From: Fodinibius salipaludis
GTDB lineage: Bacteria; Bacteroidota; Rhodothermia; Balneolales; Balneolaceae
Assembly: GCF_002287075.1 (NCBI RefSeq)
Contig: NZ_NSKE01000004.1
Coordinates: forward strand, 186,001-250,000
Direction: 5' to 3'
Length of the DNA stretch: 64,000 nt
Shown: piece by piece, positions 44,540 to 53,061 of the stretch
How positions within the stretch are numbered: position 1 is the first letter of the stretch
Layout of the letters: the number at the start of each line of letters is the position of its first letter
Made by a program: the position numbers and the translations under genes
The notes under the pieces: generated by a model
Seen by the model: the letters and a program-made list of their open reading frames with translations, nothing else
What the model was told of the DNA's origin: nothing
Databases searched by the model: none

Positions 44540-45460
44540 CTACTCCGATTTCATCTCTTCAATTACCTTAATTGCCCCTTCGGCCAAGAGGGCTTGTGCG
44601 GCAGAATGCCCAAGATCACCGGCCTCACCTACCGAGACACGCTCTTCGTAATCGTATTGCTCGCGTCCGTCAAGCATAAGTGCCACAGCTTTAAAATGCA
44701 CTTCTTCATCCTCAATAAAAGCATAAGCACCAACAGGTGCACTGCAACCGGCTTCCATATCATGCAAAAAATCGCGTTCAATCGTCGTGCAAAGCGCCGT
44801 TTCATCGTGATTCAGCTGCGAAACGATCTCCTCCATCTCACTGTCATCTTCGCGAATCATCACTGCCATTGCTCCCTGCGCTGCTGCCGAAACCATCCAG
44901 TCCAAGTATTCACTTATATGATGACCGAGATCGATACGTTCCAACCCGGCTGCGGCAAAAATAGCCCCGTCCCAGTTGTTCTTCTCTACTTTTTCGAGGC
45001 GCGTATTTACATTTCCCCGGATATTTACAATCTCGTGATGCGGATAACGATGCAACCACTGTGCACGCCGCCGGTTGCTGCTTGTGGCAATAGTCGCTTT
45101 ATAATCAGGATCATCCAAAAAACCGGTTCCATCGGGCGCAACCAGCGAATCGCGCGCATCGGCACGCTCCATAATAGCCGCCACTTTGAGTGGAAGCGGA
45201 TTTTCGGTAGGCAGATCCTTGAATGAATGAACTGCGATATCAATTTCATCATTAAGCTGGGCATTATCGAGCGCCTTTGTAAATACGCCCTTACCGCCCA
45301 TCTCAGTTAGCGGTGTTGTCAGGTCAAGGTCCCCCTCCGACTTAACAAAAATAAGCTCGGTTTCATGGCCGAGCTTTTCTAACTTCTTAGCAACCTGTTT
45401 GGCCTGCCACGTAGCTAACTGACTATCACGGGTGCCAATACGAATTGTTTTCTTACTCAT
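44540..45460 (-). CDS. hemC: Hydroxymethylbilane synthase (porphobilinogen deaminase)
   Basis: Polymerises four porphobilinogens into hydroxymethylbilane. The start IRIGTRDSQLATWQA, the GVFTKALDNAQL and DIAVHSFKDLPTE blocks, ATSSNRRRAQWLH and the dipyrromethane cofactor cysteine C239 in EAGCSAPVGAY identify it. The open frame extends to 45493, but the ATG at 45460 (MSKKTIRIGTRDS) gives the family N-terminus and overlaps the hemA stop by eight bases, which suits coupling. Length (306 from this start) is normal. Confidence 0.96.
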   Translation of the reverse strand: MSKKTIRIGTRDSQLATWQAKQVAKKLEKLGHETELIFVKSEGDLDLTTPLTEMGGKGVFTKALDNAQLNDEIDIAVHSFKDLPTENPLPLKVAAIMERADARDSLVAPDGTGFLDDPDYKATIATSSNRRRAQWLHRYPHHEIVNIRGNVNTRLEKVEKNNWDGAIFAAAGLERIDLGHHISEYLDWMVSAAAQGAMAVMIREDDSEMEEIVSQLNHDETALCTTIERDFLHDMEAGCSAPVGAYAFIEDEEVHFKAVALMLDGREQYDYEERVSVGEAGDLGHSAAQALLAEGAIKVIEEMKSE

Positions 45461-46715
45461 CTCCGGGCTTCGTTTCGAGTTTAAACATATCATTAACCAC
45501 CTTGGTCACCTGCTCAGATTCGTGATGATCACGCAGATGCTCAATAGAATAGGCGGCAATTTTATTTACGATGCGACGAGTTAGGTTTTCTACTTTTTCT
45601 TTGTCGGTCTCTGAAATTTTATTTCTAAAAAACTCAAACTCATCTTCGCGGATATTATCAAATTTGTTCGTCAGTGCCTTAATCGTAGGCACCACTTTCT
45701 GCTTGCTAAGCCAGTTTTTATAATCGGTTAGCTCATCATCAATAATCTTCTTGACCAACGGGATATTTTCTTCGCGCTTGCGATAGGCCTCATCAGTTAC
45801 ATCCGTCAGAAAATCCATATTTGCCAGATCCACAAATTCCATTTCACCTATCTGGGGATCAATATTACGAGGAACCGACAGATCCACCATTACCTTAAAC
45901 TTCGGATCGAGCAGTGAAGGCTTCATATCATCCAGTGTAATAACCGGCTCTTTGGCTCCCGTTGCCACAATAACTAAATCGGCTTCGTCTATCTCTTCCG
46001 ACAACCGTTCCATACCGGCTACCTGTAAGTCATATTTATCCGCCACAAACTCGGCCCGTTCCCGTGTTCGGTTGATAAGCGTGAGCTTCCTGGCACCGAG
46101 ATTAATCAAATTCTTGCACGTTACCTTGCCGATCTTACCGGTTCCTACCAGCAGAATATTTTTGTCTTTCAAATTATCGAAGGTCTTTACCGCAAATTTT
46201 ACCGCAGCATAGGCCGTTGTGGCTGCCCCTTCGCCGAGTGACGTTTCATTTCGTGACCGTTTGTGTGCCCGAAAAACGTGCTGCATCAACCGGTGAAGCT
46301 CACCGTCCACGGCATCCATATCGCTGGCCAGCTCATACCCTTCTTTCACTTGCTTTACAACTTGCAGGTCACCCAATATTTGAGAGTCAAGTCCCACAGT
46401 AACTTGAAAAAGATGCTCAACGGCCTGCTGACCTTCTTTTTCAAATCCATAATTGTGGAATTCATCCAGTGATGCATTGGAGTATGTTACCAGAAGGCGA
46501 ATCAGCTCTTGGGGAGTAACATCCTGTGCAAAAATCTCTGTTCGATTACATGTCGAAACAACAAACAGGCTATTAATTCCTTCACGTTTGGCACCTTCAA
46601 TAAGCTCTTTCTTCTGAGCTTTTTTCAGGCTAAACCGCTCCCGCACATCAATGGTTGCCTCCCAGTGGTTGACACCAACAGCACAAAAATCAGTTATTTG
46701 AGGTTGCTCTGACAT
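45453..46715 (-). CDS. hemA: Glutamyl-tRNA reductase
   Basis: First committed enzyme of the C5 pathway: reduces glutamyl-tRNA to glutamate-1-semialdehyde with NADPH. The nucleophile is C56 in VVSTCNRTEIF. The NADPH domain shows LVGTGKIGKVTCKNL and the GAKEPVITLDDM region. The protein ends in the usual helical dimerisation domain. Length (420) is normal. It starts four bases after the hemH stop and overlaps hemC, so hemH-hemA-hemC form a tight operon. It implies heme from glutamate, not from glycine. Confidence 0.97.
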   Translation of the reverse strand: MSEQPQITDFCAVGVNHWEATIDVRERFSLKKAQKKELIEGAKREGINSLFVVSTCNRTEIFAQDVTPQELIRLLVTYSNASLDEFHNYGFEKEGQQAVEHLFQVTVGLDSQILGDLQVVKQVKEGYELASDMDAVDGELHRLMQHVFRAHKRSRNETSLGEGAATTAYAAVKFAVKTFDNLKDKNILLVGTGKIGKVTCKNLINLGARKLTLINRTRERAEFVADKYDLQVAGMERLSEEIDEADLVIVATGAKEPVITLDDMKPSLLDPKFKVMVDLSVPRNIDPQIGEMEFVDLANMDFLTDVTDEAYRKREENIPLVKKIIDDELTDYKNWLSKQKVVPTIKALTNKFDNIREDEFEFFRNKISETDKEKVENLTRRIVNKIAAYSIEHLRDHHESEQVTKVVNDMFKLETKPGDE

Positions 46716-46719
46716 CTAT

Positions 46720-47838
46720 TTAAGCAGAAACTTTTTTAGATTCTTTTTCTTCTTGCGCAACATCGACTTCGTGATCCAATTTGTCTAACACCTGATCGGC
46801 TAATGCTTCAATATATCTTGGATGGTCGTTAATACCTTCCATCACTTTCAGGTTTTCAAATTCATACCCATCCTCTTCCAAATCCTCAACCAGTTCAACG
46901 CCCAGCTCGAATAACGTTTCCACATGGTCGGTTACAAAAGCAATGGGAATCATGAGGAAATTCTTTATTCCATACTCAATATGACGCTCAACCAGCTCTG
47001 CGGTGTTAGGCTGTGTCCACTTTTGCGGGCCCACTTTTGACTGATACCCCAACCAATAATCATGATCGTAGCCGCGCATTTCCATAATAGCTTCCATCGT
47101 TTGGTTGATTTCTGTGGTATAAGGGTCACCGCTTCGTACCTCGAGCTTGGGTGTACCGTGTGCACTAAAGATGAAATGCGTTTTATTGCGCGTTTCTTCA
47201 TCCATCTCGGCCAGTGCTTCATCAATGCGATCATTCATAGCCGAGAGATATTTTTCATCGAGGTGATAATTTTTAACGTGAAATTCTTTCCACGGGGTAT
47301 CATGACCAAATTTCTCATCGCGCTTGGTCTCCCAATCACGATAACTACTCCCGGTAGTCGTCCACGAGAACTGTGGATAGAGCGGCACCATCACCGCATG
47401 AGTGATGTCATCTTCAACCATATCATCCATTGTCGTCTCGGCAAACGGCAGCCAATACCGCATGCAGGTATATACTTTCACAGTATGATCGGGCATTACC
47501 TTTCCAAGATGCTTCTCAAGACCGCGCCGTTGCTTTTCCGTCAGACTGTTAATGGGCGAACAACAGGTTGAGGTGATACTCTTTTTCCGATTGATGCAAT
47601 GCTTGTTACCCATACAGCCCTTGGGGCAGCCGTTGATCTCTTCATAATCTTCCTGCACGCTTGGCGCACGGAATTTTGAAATAATTCTTGCAAACAGATC
47701 CTGGATTTTACCGCCGCCCATTTTGATAATATCCTCATCCTTGAACAGGTTATACAAAAATGGTCGAACGGCATAGTCGGCAGTGGGGCCGCCGAGATTC
47801 ATCAATACTACACCAATTCGTTTCTCTTTATCTGCCAT
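46720..47838 (-). CDS. hemH: Ferrochelatase with a five-cysteine insertion
   Basis: Inserts ferrous iron into protoporphyrin IX, the last step to protoheme. GVVLMNLGGP at the N-terminus, the catalytic H227 in IFSAHGTP and E307 in FVTDHVETLFEL are conserved. Where other ferrochelatases have YEEIGGGSP, this one has YEEING, about 20 extra residues with C71, C75, C81, C92 and C93 (CPKGCMGNKHC, then TCC), then SPINSLTEKQ. The cysteine spacing suggests a metal or Fe-S site, which is inference; known ferrochelatase [2Fe-2S] ligands lie mainly in the C-terminal region. It is the first gene of the hemH-hemA-hemC run. A candidate iron operator lies about 140 bases upstream. Confidence 0.95.
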   Translation of the reverse strand: MADKEKRIGVVLMNLGGPTADYAVRPFLYNLFKDEDIIKMGGGKIQDLFARIISKFRAPSVQEDYEEINGCPKGCMGNKHCINRKKSITSTCCSPINSLTEKQRRGLEKHLGKVMPDHTVKVYTCMRYWLPFAETTMDDMVEDDITHAVMVPLYPQFSWTTTGSSYRDWETKRDEKFGHDTPWKEFHVKNYHLDEKYLSAMNDRIDEALAEMDEETRNKTHFIFSAHGTPKLEVRSGDPYTTEINQTMEAIMEMRGYDHDYWLGYQSKVGPQKWTQPNTAELVERHIEYGIKNFLMIPIAFVTDHVETLFELGVELVEDLEEDGYEFENLKVMEGINDHPRYIEALADQVLDKLDHEVDVAQEEKESKKVSA

Positions 47839-48176
47839 AAAACAAATTCCTTATTTCCAGCCTGTAGGGGCTTATTTTATATTTCGACATTCATCTGATT
47901 ACAGTCCTCTGTTATCAAGGTGAAGAAAGTCATTCTTTGTGAAGGAAATTTGAAGAAATGCTGGCGAATTCTATTTAGAATGAGTCTAATCGAGATCATC
48001 TGAAATAGATGCAAAAAGATGGCAAAATCACCACTCCTGCATTCAGGGTTAACTATGCCAAAGTAGCAAGACTATGTAGGCTTTACTTCGTAGCAAAAAT
48101 CCAGTAGGAGACATCTGCCCCCCATATTTCTTTAAGTATTTAACTTTTACAAGAAATCTATTTAAAAAATTTCAGG
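47839..48176. other. Non-coding gap upstream of hemH
   Basis: A 338-base stretch with no supported gene. It holds the TTAGA-N5-TCTAA site (47975-47989) and presumably the hemH promoter. The part at about 48010-48130 contains partly symmetrical segments (ACTATGCCAAAGTAGC and CTATGTAGGC) that may be a decayed dispersed repeat; I could not match it to a riboswitch. Confidence 0.5.
47974..47990. promoter_or_regulatory. Candidate iron operator TTTAGA-N5-TCTAAT upstream of hemH
   Basis: TTAGA (47975-47979), ATGAG, TCTAA (47985-47989): the same 5-5-5 dyad as at 30108-30122 and 31365-31379. It lies about 136 bases upstream of the hemH ATG in the hemH leader/promoter gap. Three occurrences, all at iron or heme loci, support a shared regulator. 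Confidence 0.7.
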
Positions 48177-49583
48177 CTAAGCCTTTCGCAACTCAAACCA
48201 AAAACGAGTACCTTCACCTACTTCGCTTTCTACCTCAATTTTTGAACCATGAGCATTGAGAATACTCTTAACCACAGCCAATCCTAATCCCGTACCTCCC
48301 TTATCGCGTGATCGTGCCTTATCTGTCCGGTAAAAGCGATCAAACAACCGATTCAGATGCTCCTCAGAAATACCGATCCCACGGTCTTCCACCATGATCG
48401 TAACTTTGTTTTCAGAATCTTGATACGATAGGTTAACGGTTCCCTCGTTCGTATATTTGATAGCATTTGATACCAAATTATCAAGCACTTGTTCAATTTT
48501 ACCGGGATCGCCAACGACCCTGCAGCTATGCTGATCAACATTTAGTTTTACATTCTTTTTTGCCGCTTTTTCCTCGTACCATGCCTGCATATGTTCGGTA
48601 ATATCAGAGAGATCAAACTCCTGCAGTTCAACAAAGTATTCATCGGAATCGTATCGTTGAAGGATCTTTAAATCTTTAAAGAGATGTGAAATCCGTTCGG
48701 TCTGTTTCTTTGCCGTAGTAATATATTTATCCTTCTTCTCTTCTGATAACTCATCCAGCTCCAACATATCAAGCGCGCCGGAAATTGTGTGTAGCGGATT
48801 GCGAATTTCGTGAGTGATATCTGCAAAAAACTGACGCTGTTTCTCGGCGAATTGTTTAATCTGTTCGGTGTCAGCCCGCAGTTTAGAGGCCATTTGATTA
48901 AGTGATGTAGCAAGCGTGCCGAACTCATCACTACGACTAATATCGATCTCCCGATCCACATCTCCGTCGGCGATATCCTGTGCAGCATCCTTAATCTGAG
49001 TAATGGGCTTAGTCACATAGCGGGCAATCCATATACTTACGACTACCACTAATCCGATTGAAATAAACATGCCATAATAAATAATCCAACGGATAGTTTT
49101 GATGGGTTCATAGATCTGATCCTTAAACTGCGAAGCCTGTAAAAATAAAGTGCCGGCCGTAGAATCAGGAAGCATAATATAGCTTTTCAGAACTTCTGAG
49201 TCAGAATCGCGGGGAAGCAGTGGCAGGTTTTCACGTGCCTTCAAACTTTCTATGATGCCTGCATCTAACTTTTGTATCGATGCGATGGTCGTATCGCTGC
49301 TCTGATAATGGTTAATTAATTTTCCGGTAGAATCGTAAACTGCCAGCTGATATCCCGAGGTACGCGCAGTCTCTAACAACCGATCATCAAAGTTTTCATC
49401 ATCTGACAAGTTTGCCGCCGTTACAGCCAACCACCGGGTATCGCGCTCCATTTCTGCACGTCCTTCTTCAAGCAGATAATCCCTGATAAAAACAATGGAA
49501 TAGCTGCTGATAGAAGTGATCCCAAAAATAAGCAGCAGAATAAATGTCCAAGCAAGCTTTGATCGAATCTTCATATAACTCAA
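48177..49583 (-). CDS. Sensor histidine kinase (HAMP, HisKA, HATPase)
   Basis: Membrane sensor kinase of 468 residues. Membrane segments at about 11-33 and 166-187 enclose a periplasmic sensing region of about 130 residues. A HAMP domain (about 188-240) is followed by the H-box FADITHEIRNPLH with phospho-acceptor H258. The ATPase domain has the N-box (NLVSNAIKYTN), G1 (EDRGIGI), F-box (DRFYR) and G2 (GGTGLGL). It is complete. The response regulator gene lies 75 bases upstream on the same strand, so the two form a cognate pair. The signal is not evident from the sequence. Confidence 0.95.
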   Translation of the reverse strand: MSYMKIRSKLAWTFILLLIFGITSISSYSIVFIRDYLLEEGRAEMERDTRWLAVTAANLSDDENFDDRLLETARTSGYQLAVYDSTGKLINHYQSSDTTIASIQKLDAGIIESLKARENLPLLPRDSDSEVLKSYIMLPDSTAGTLFLQASQFKDQIYEPIKTIRWIIYYGMFISIGLVVVVSIWIARYVTKPITQIKDAAQDIADGDVDREIDISRSDEFGTLATSLNQMASKLRADTEQIKQFAEKQRQFFADITHEIRNPLHTISGALDMLELDELSEEKKDKYITTAKKQTERISHLFKDLKILQRYDSDEYFVELQEFDLSDITEHMQAWYEEKAAKKNVKLNVDQHSCRVVGDPGKIEQVLDNLVSNAIKYTNEGTVNLSYQDSENKVTIMVEDRGIGISEEHLNRLFDRFYRTDKARSRDKGGTGLGLAVVKSILNAHGSKIEVESEVGEGTRFWFELRKA

Positions 49584-49658
49584 ATAACGCTAATTGAGCT
49601 GATAATCACTGATTCTATATTCATTATGATCTGTTTCAGCTTTAGAATCTATTTTCTG

Positions 49659-50360
49659 TTATACCTTTACAACTTCTCGGTTAAGCCCATACCCAATACC
49701 GCGGTAAGTTTTAATAACTTCACCGGCATCTCCCATCTTTAGGCGTAGATTTTTTACATGAACATCTACCGTGCGATCAAATACGTATCGGTCATCTTCG
49801 GTGATATGTTCTAAAATCTCTTGCCGGGTATACACGCGTTTGGGATTTTGATAAAAGAGCTTGATCAGCGTGTACTCTGTTGAGGTTAGATCAATTTTCT
49901 CATCATCCACATACAGTTCTTTAGCATCGGTATCCAGATAAGTATCGCCGTATTGCAGCCAGTTGGCTTTCTGGGGATTTTGGCGGCGAAGCAGCGACTC
50001 CACATGTGCCTTTACCAACGGCAGGCTGGCCGGTTTGGGGATGTAATCATCTGCCCCAAGCTCCAACCCCTCGATCTCATCCTCTTCTTCATCTTTGGCT
50101 GTTAAAAATATTACGGGAATATCGTTTAACACGGGATGGCTACGAATGTGCTTACAAATCTCCTTACCATCAACATTGGGAACCATAATATCAAGAATGG
50201 CCAAATGAATTTCTCCGGCATGTTGCTCAATAAGCTCCAGCGCTCGATTCCCTTCATGGGCTACAAGCACGTCGTAATCATTCATCTCCAGGAAATTAGC
50301 CAGCATCTCTGCCGGTTCCTCTTCATCTTCAACTAATAATATGCTATGCTTTGGTCTCAC
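49659..50360 (-). CDS. OmpR/PhoB family response regulator
   Basis: A 233-residue two-domain regulator. The receiver has E11-D12, the phospho-acceptor D57 in AILDIMVPNVDG and the T87/K89 switch region (FLTAKDE). The C-terminal winged helix (about 135-230) has LTSTEYTLIKLF, RVYTRQEILEHI and VDVHVKNLRLKMGD, then IKTYRGIGYGL, the OmpR/PhoB DNA-binding pattern. It is the first gene of a two-gene unit with the kinase downstream. Target genes cannot be deduced. Confidence 0.95.
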   Translation of the reverse strand: MRPKHSILLVEDEEEPAEMLANFLEMNDYDVLVAHEGNRALELIEQHAGEIHLAILDIMVPNVDGKEICKHIRSHPVLNDIPVIFLTAKDEEEDEIEGLELGADDYIPKPASLPLVKAHVESLLRRQNPQKANWLQYGDTYLDTDAKELYVDDEKIDLTSTEYTLIKLFYQNPKRVYTRQEILEHITEDDRYVFDRTVDVHVKNLRLKMGDAGEVIKTYRGIGYGLNREVVKV

Positions 50361-50564
50361 AATAATTATTTTTACTTACAATAATGAGTTGAAAACAGCT
50401 TTTACTAACAAATCGTTGATTGTAATAAAATAGCAAACTTTGCAGAGTTTCTGAACAGACCTTTGAAGAACGGTATGCCTACTTGCCAAACTTAACTCGT
50501 TTCTGCATTTTGAGCGATATTAAACTGCGCTTGGTTTTATTGATTTATAATTAGTTCTCTTCCG

Positions 50565-51356
50565 ATGTCATTTCAAGATAAAATTGTCTGGATTACCGGT
50601 GCTTCCTCAGGTATCGGCGAAGCCCTTGCCTACGAACTCAGCAACCGGGGTGCAAAACTTATTCTATCATCACGACGCAAAGAAGCACTAACGAAGGTCA
50701 AAGAAAATTGCCAAAACCCCTCTGACGTTCACATCATTACACTTGACCTTTCCAAAACAGATCAACTCCCAGTCAAAGCAAAAGAGGCTCTCGATATATT
50801 CGGACATATCGACTACCTATTTAATAACGGTGGCATAAGTCAGCGATCAGAAGCTATCAATACAAAGCTGGAAGTAATTCGCAGAGTAATGGAAATCAAT
50901 TTCTTTGGATCTGTAGCATTAACGAAGGCAGTACTCCCCTCAATGACAGAACATCAATCGGGTCATATTGTAATTACCAGCAGTGTAATGGGTAAGTTTG
51001 GCACCCGTTTGCGATCGAGCTATGCCGCCTCTAAGCATGCCTTACATGGTTATTTTGATTCCCTGCGTCAGGAGGTTTACGATGATGATATCAAGATATC
51101 GATAGTCTGTCCGGGATTCATCAAAACAAACGTCACCAAAAATGCTTTGGAAGCCGACGGCAGCAAACACAATAAAATGGGCAAAGGACAAAAAAACGGT
51201 ATGCCGGCGGATGAATTTGCTGATAAACTCATCCCAAAAATATTAAAAGAGAAGGAAGAAATTTATATAGGAGGGAAAGAAATATGGGGCGTTTACCTAA
51301 AACGCTTTTTCCCTCGTCTGTTCAATAAAATGCTGCGTAATACTGATGTTACATAA
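50565..51356 (+). CDS. Short-chain dehydrogenase/reductase
   Basis: Classical SDR of 263 residues. The cofactor loop is VWITGASSGIGEALA, NNGG the structural motif at about residue 87, and the catalytic Ser-Tyr-Lys set appears as ITSSVMGKFG and YAASKHALHGYF. RR downstream of the third strand (SSRRKEAL) suggests NADPH. Members of this DHRS7-like branch act on lipids, steroids or retinoid-type substrates, but the substrate here is unknown. It is monocistronic, divergent from the response regulator and convergent with the fasciclin gene. Confidence 0.9.
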   Translation: MSFQDKIVWITGASSGIGEALAYELSNRGAKLILSSRRKEALTKVKENCQNPSDVHIITLDLSKTDQLPVKAKEALDIFGHIDYLFNNGGISQRSEAINTKLEVIRRVMEINFFGSVALTKAVLPSMTEHQSGHIVITSSVMGKFGTRLRSSYAASKHALHGYFDSLRQEVYDDDIKISIVCPGFIKTNVTKNALEADGSKHNKMGKGQKNGMPADEFADKLIPKILKEKEEIYIGGKEIWGVYLKRFFPRLFNKMLRNTDVT

Positions 51357-51386
51357 AAAAGGCCCTTCTCACCGAAGGACCTTTTT
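51355..51386. terminator. Bidirectional terminator between the SDR and fasciclin genes
   Basis: AAAAAAGGCCCTTC, loop TCACC, GAAGGACCTTTTT: an imperfect stem of about 10 pairs flanked by A and T runs, so it can stop both converging transcripts. Confidence 0.85.
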
Positions 51387-51411
51387 AAATGATAATGGTT
51401 TATAAGCAATT

Positions 51412-51858
51412 CTATCGTTTTACGACTTGATCAACAATATAGACCGTTCCATTAGCAGCAGATTCATCTTTATCTTGAATTTTGACTCCCATTGAGGATT
51501 CCACCTTATCGGAAGAAATTTTTCCCTGATACAGATGGCTTTGCACAACTTTCTGAGCCTGATCTCTGTTTTCCTTAGCTGCATCCACATCTACTCCTCC
51601 ATTTTCAAGAGCTTTATTTGTTGGAGCAAGTACAGTGTAGGTTCCTTGCTGGGTCAGTACCTGGCCAAAACCAGACGCCTCAACAAGTACAGTGAAATCT
51701 GATAACTTTTCGTTGCTGTTCATCTTATCAACAACGGTTTCGCCATCCACCTGACCTTGTTGACCAGTATTTTGTGAAACAGCAAAGTTAGCACTAACTG
51801 CAAATACCAACATTAGTGCAAGCGAAGCTGAAACGAATCTTTTTATATTAGATCTCAT
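51412..51858 (-). CDS. Exported fasciclin (FAS1) domain protein
   Basis: A 148-residue secreted protein. The signal peptide covers about residues 1-29 (FVSASLALMLVFAVSANFA, VSQ). The mature part is one short FAS1 domain: LSDFTVLVEASGFGQVL, the H1 motif TYTVLAPTNKAL, the central SHLYQGKI and the H2 region GTVYIVDQVVKR. FAS1 proteins mediate adhesion at surfaces and matrices. The domain is shorter than the usual 130 residues or so. Monocistronic, with a terminator shared with the SDR gene. Confidence 0.88.
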   Translation of the reverse strand: MRSNIKRFVSASLALMLVFAVSANFAVSQNTGQQGQVDGETVVDKMNSNEKLSDFTVLVEASGFGQVLTQQGTYTVLAPTNKALENGGVDVDAAKENRDQAQKVVQSHLYQGKISSDKVESSMGVKIQDKDESAANGTVYIVDQVVKR

Positions 51859-51963
51859 ATGTAAAATAATTTAGTTGAAATTATTAAAGAGCTATCCACT
51901 CCTATTTTGAGATCTTATAAACATTTAGACTTTGTTGATATTCTATAATAATACTAAACTATT

Positions 51964-52890
51964 CTACCCCAACCGTTTACGCTTATTTAGGTAGGCCAGC
52001 AGTGCCATATCAAACTCGCTTTGCGTATCCAATTGTTCGAAGTCAATCTGGAACTCACTACACGCCATTTTAAATCGGTGAGTCAGCTCCTCAACTTTTT
52101 TCTGATAATCCTCGCGAATCTGCGACGGCACCACCTCCATTTGTGATCCCGTTTCCATATCCTGCATTACCAGTCGGCGATCCGGAAAATCAAGCTCACG
52201 TTCGCTTTTTTCCTCCAAGACGTTAAAAAGTAACACCTCATGTTTGGAGTGGCGCAGATGCTTTAAGGCTGAGATAAGCTGGTCGTGCTGCTCTACATTT
52301 TCAAACAGGTCGGTAAGCACAACTACAAGGCTTCGATGGTTTAGCCGCTCGGCCACTTCGTGCATCGCCTGTGCTGTAGCGGTTTGGCGTTTATTTTCAT
52401 CTGCATTCTTTTCCTGCTCCAGTAACTTCTCGAACTCCGTAAACAACATTCGGAGATGTGAATGTGACGACTTCGCAGGAATAAAATTATTAATACCTTC
52501 ATCAAATGTAATCAGTCCGCAAGCATCACGCTGCCGATTCATCAAATACATCAGCGAAGACCCAAAATGGATAGCATAGCGCAGCTTGCTCCATGGACTG
52601 AAATATTTATAAAACATCGAACTGCTGGTATCAAGCAATACATAGCAGCGAAGATTTGTCTCCTCCTCGTACTTTTTTACATAAAGCCGCTCGGTTTTGG
52701 CATACACTTTCCAGTCGATATGCTTGATTTCATCGCCAGGATTATACGGTCGGTGCTCGGCAAACTCCACGCTAAATCCGTGATGCGGGCTCTTGTGCAG
52801 CCCAGAGATAAACCCCTCTACAATTTTTCTGGCGCGCAATTCCAGCGGAGCCAATTGCGAAAGTAATTCGTGATCCAGCAGCATATTCAT
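51964..52890 (-). CDS. DUF58 domain protein with von Willebrand A-like fold
   Basis: A 308-residue cytoplasmic protein. HHGFSVEFAEHRPYNPGDE followed by IKHIDWKVYAKTERLYVKKY is the DUF58 core motif, and YVLLDTSSSMFYK gives the DxSxS MIDAS-type metal site of a vWA domain. DUF58 proteins usually work with a MoxR AAA+ ATPase and membrane vWA proteins in cofactor or complex assembly. None of those partners is adjacent: the gene stands alone between the fasciclin gene and the DDAH-like gene. A start two codons later (ATG in MNM) is equally possible. Confidence 0.9.
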   Translation of the reverse strand: MNMLLDHELLSQLAPLELRARKIVEGFISGLHKSPHHGFSVEFAEHRPYNPGDEIKHIDWKVYAKTERLYVKKYEEETNLRCYVLLDTSSSMFYKYFSPWSKLRYAIHFGSSLMYLMNRQRDACGLITFDEGINNFIPAKSSHSHLRMLFTEFEKLLEQEKNADENKRQTATAQAMHEVAERLNHRSLVVVLTDLFENVEQHDQLISALKHLRHSKHEVLLFNVLEEKSERELDFPDRRLVMQDMETGSQMEVVPSQIREDYQKKVEELTHRFKMACSEFQIDFEQLDTQSEFDMALLAYLNKRKRLG

Positions 52891-53061
52891 TGTTTCTTTT
52901 TAGTTGAAGCTTTAAACTAATGAATCTTTCTCTAAACCCGTACTTAATAACATCCTGAGATAAAAGCGGGTTTAAAGTTTATTCTTTTGTACAAATGGTT
53001 ATCTTAGGAGTCCAAATTATGGGAGAACCTTTCTGAAATACTGTAACTAAGCTTAATATTT

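Noticed and set aside
47839-48176. Possible riboswitch before hemH (cobalamin or cyclic-di-GMP type)
   Set aside because: No B12 box or GEMM core could be aligned on either strand; symmetrical pieces look more like a decayed repeat.
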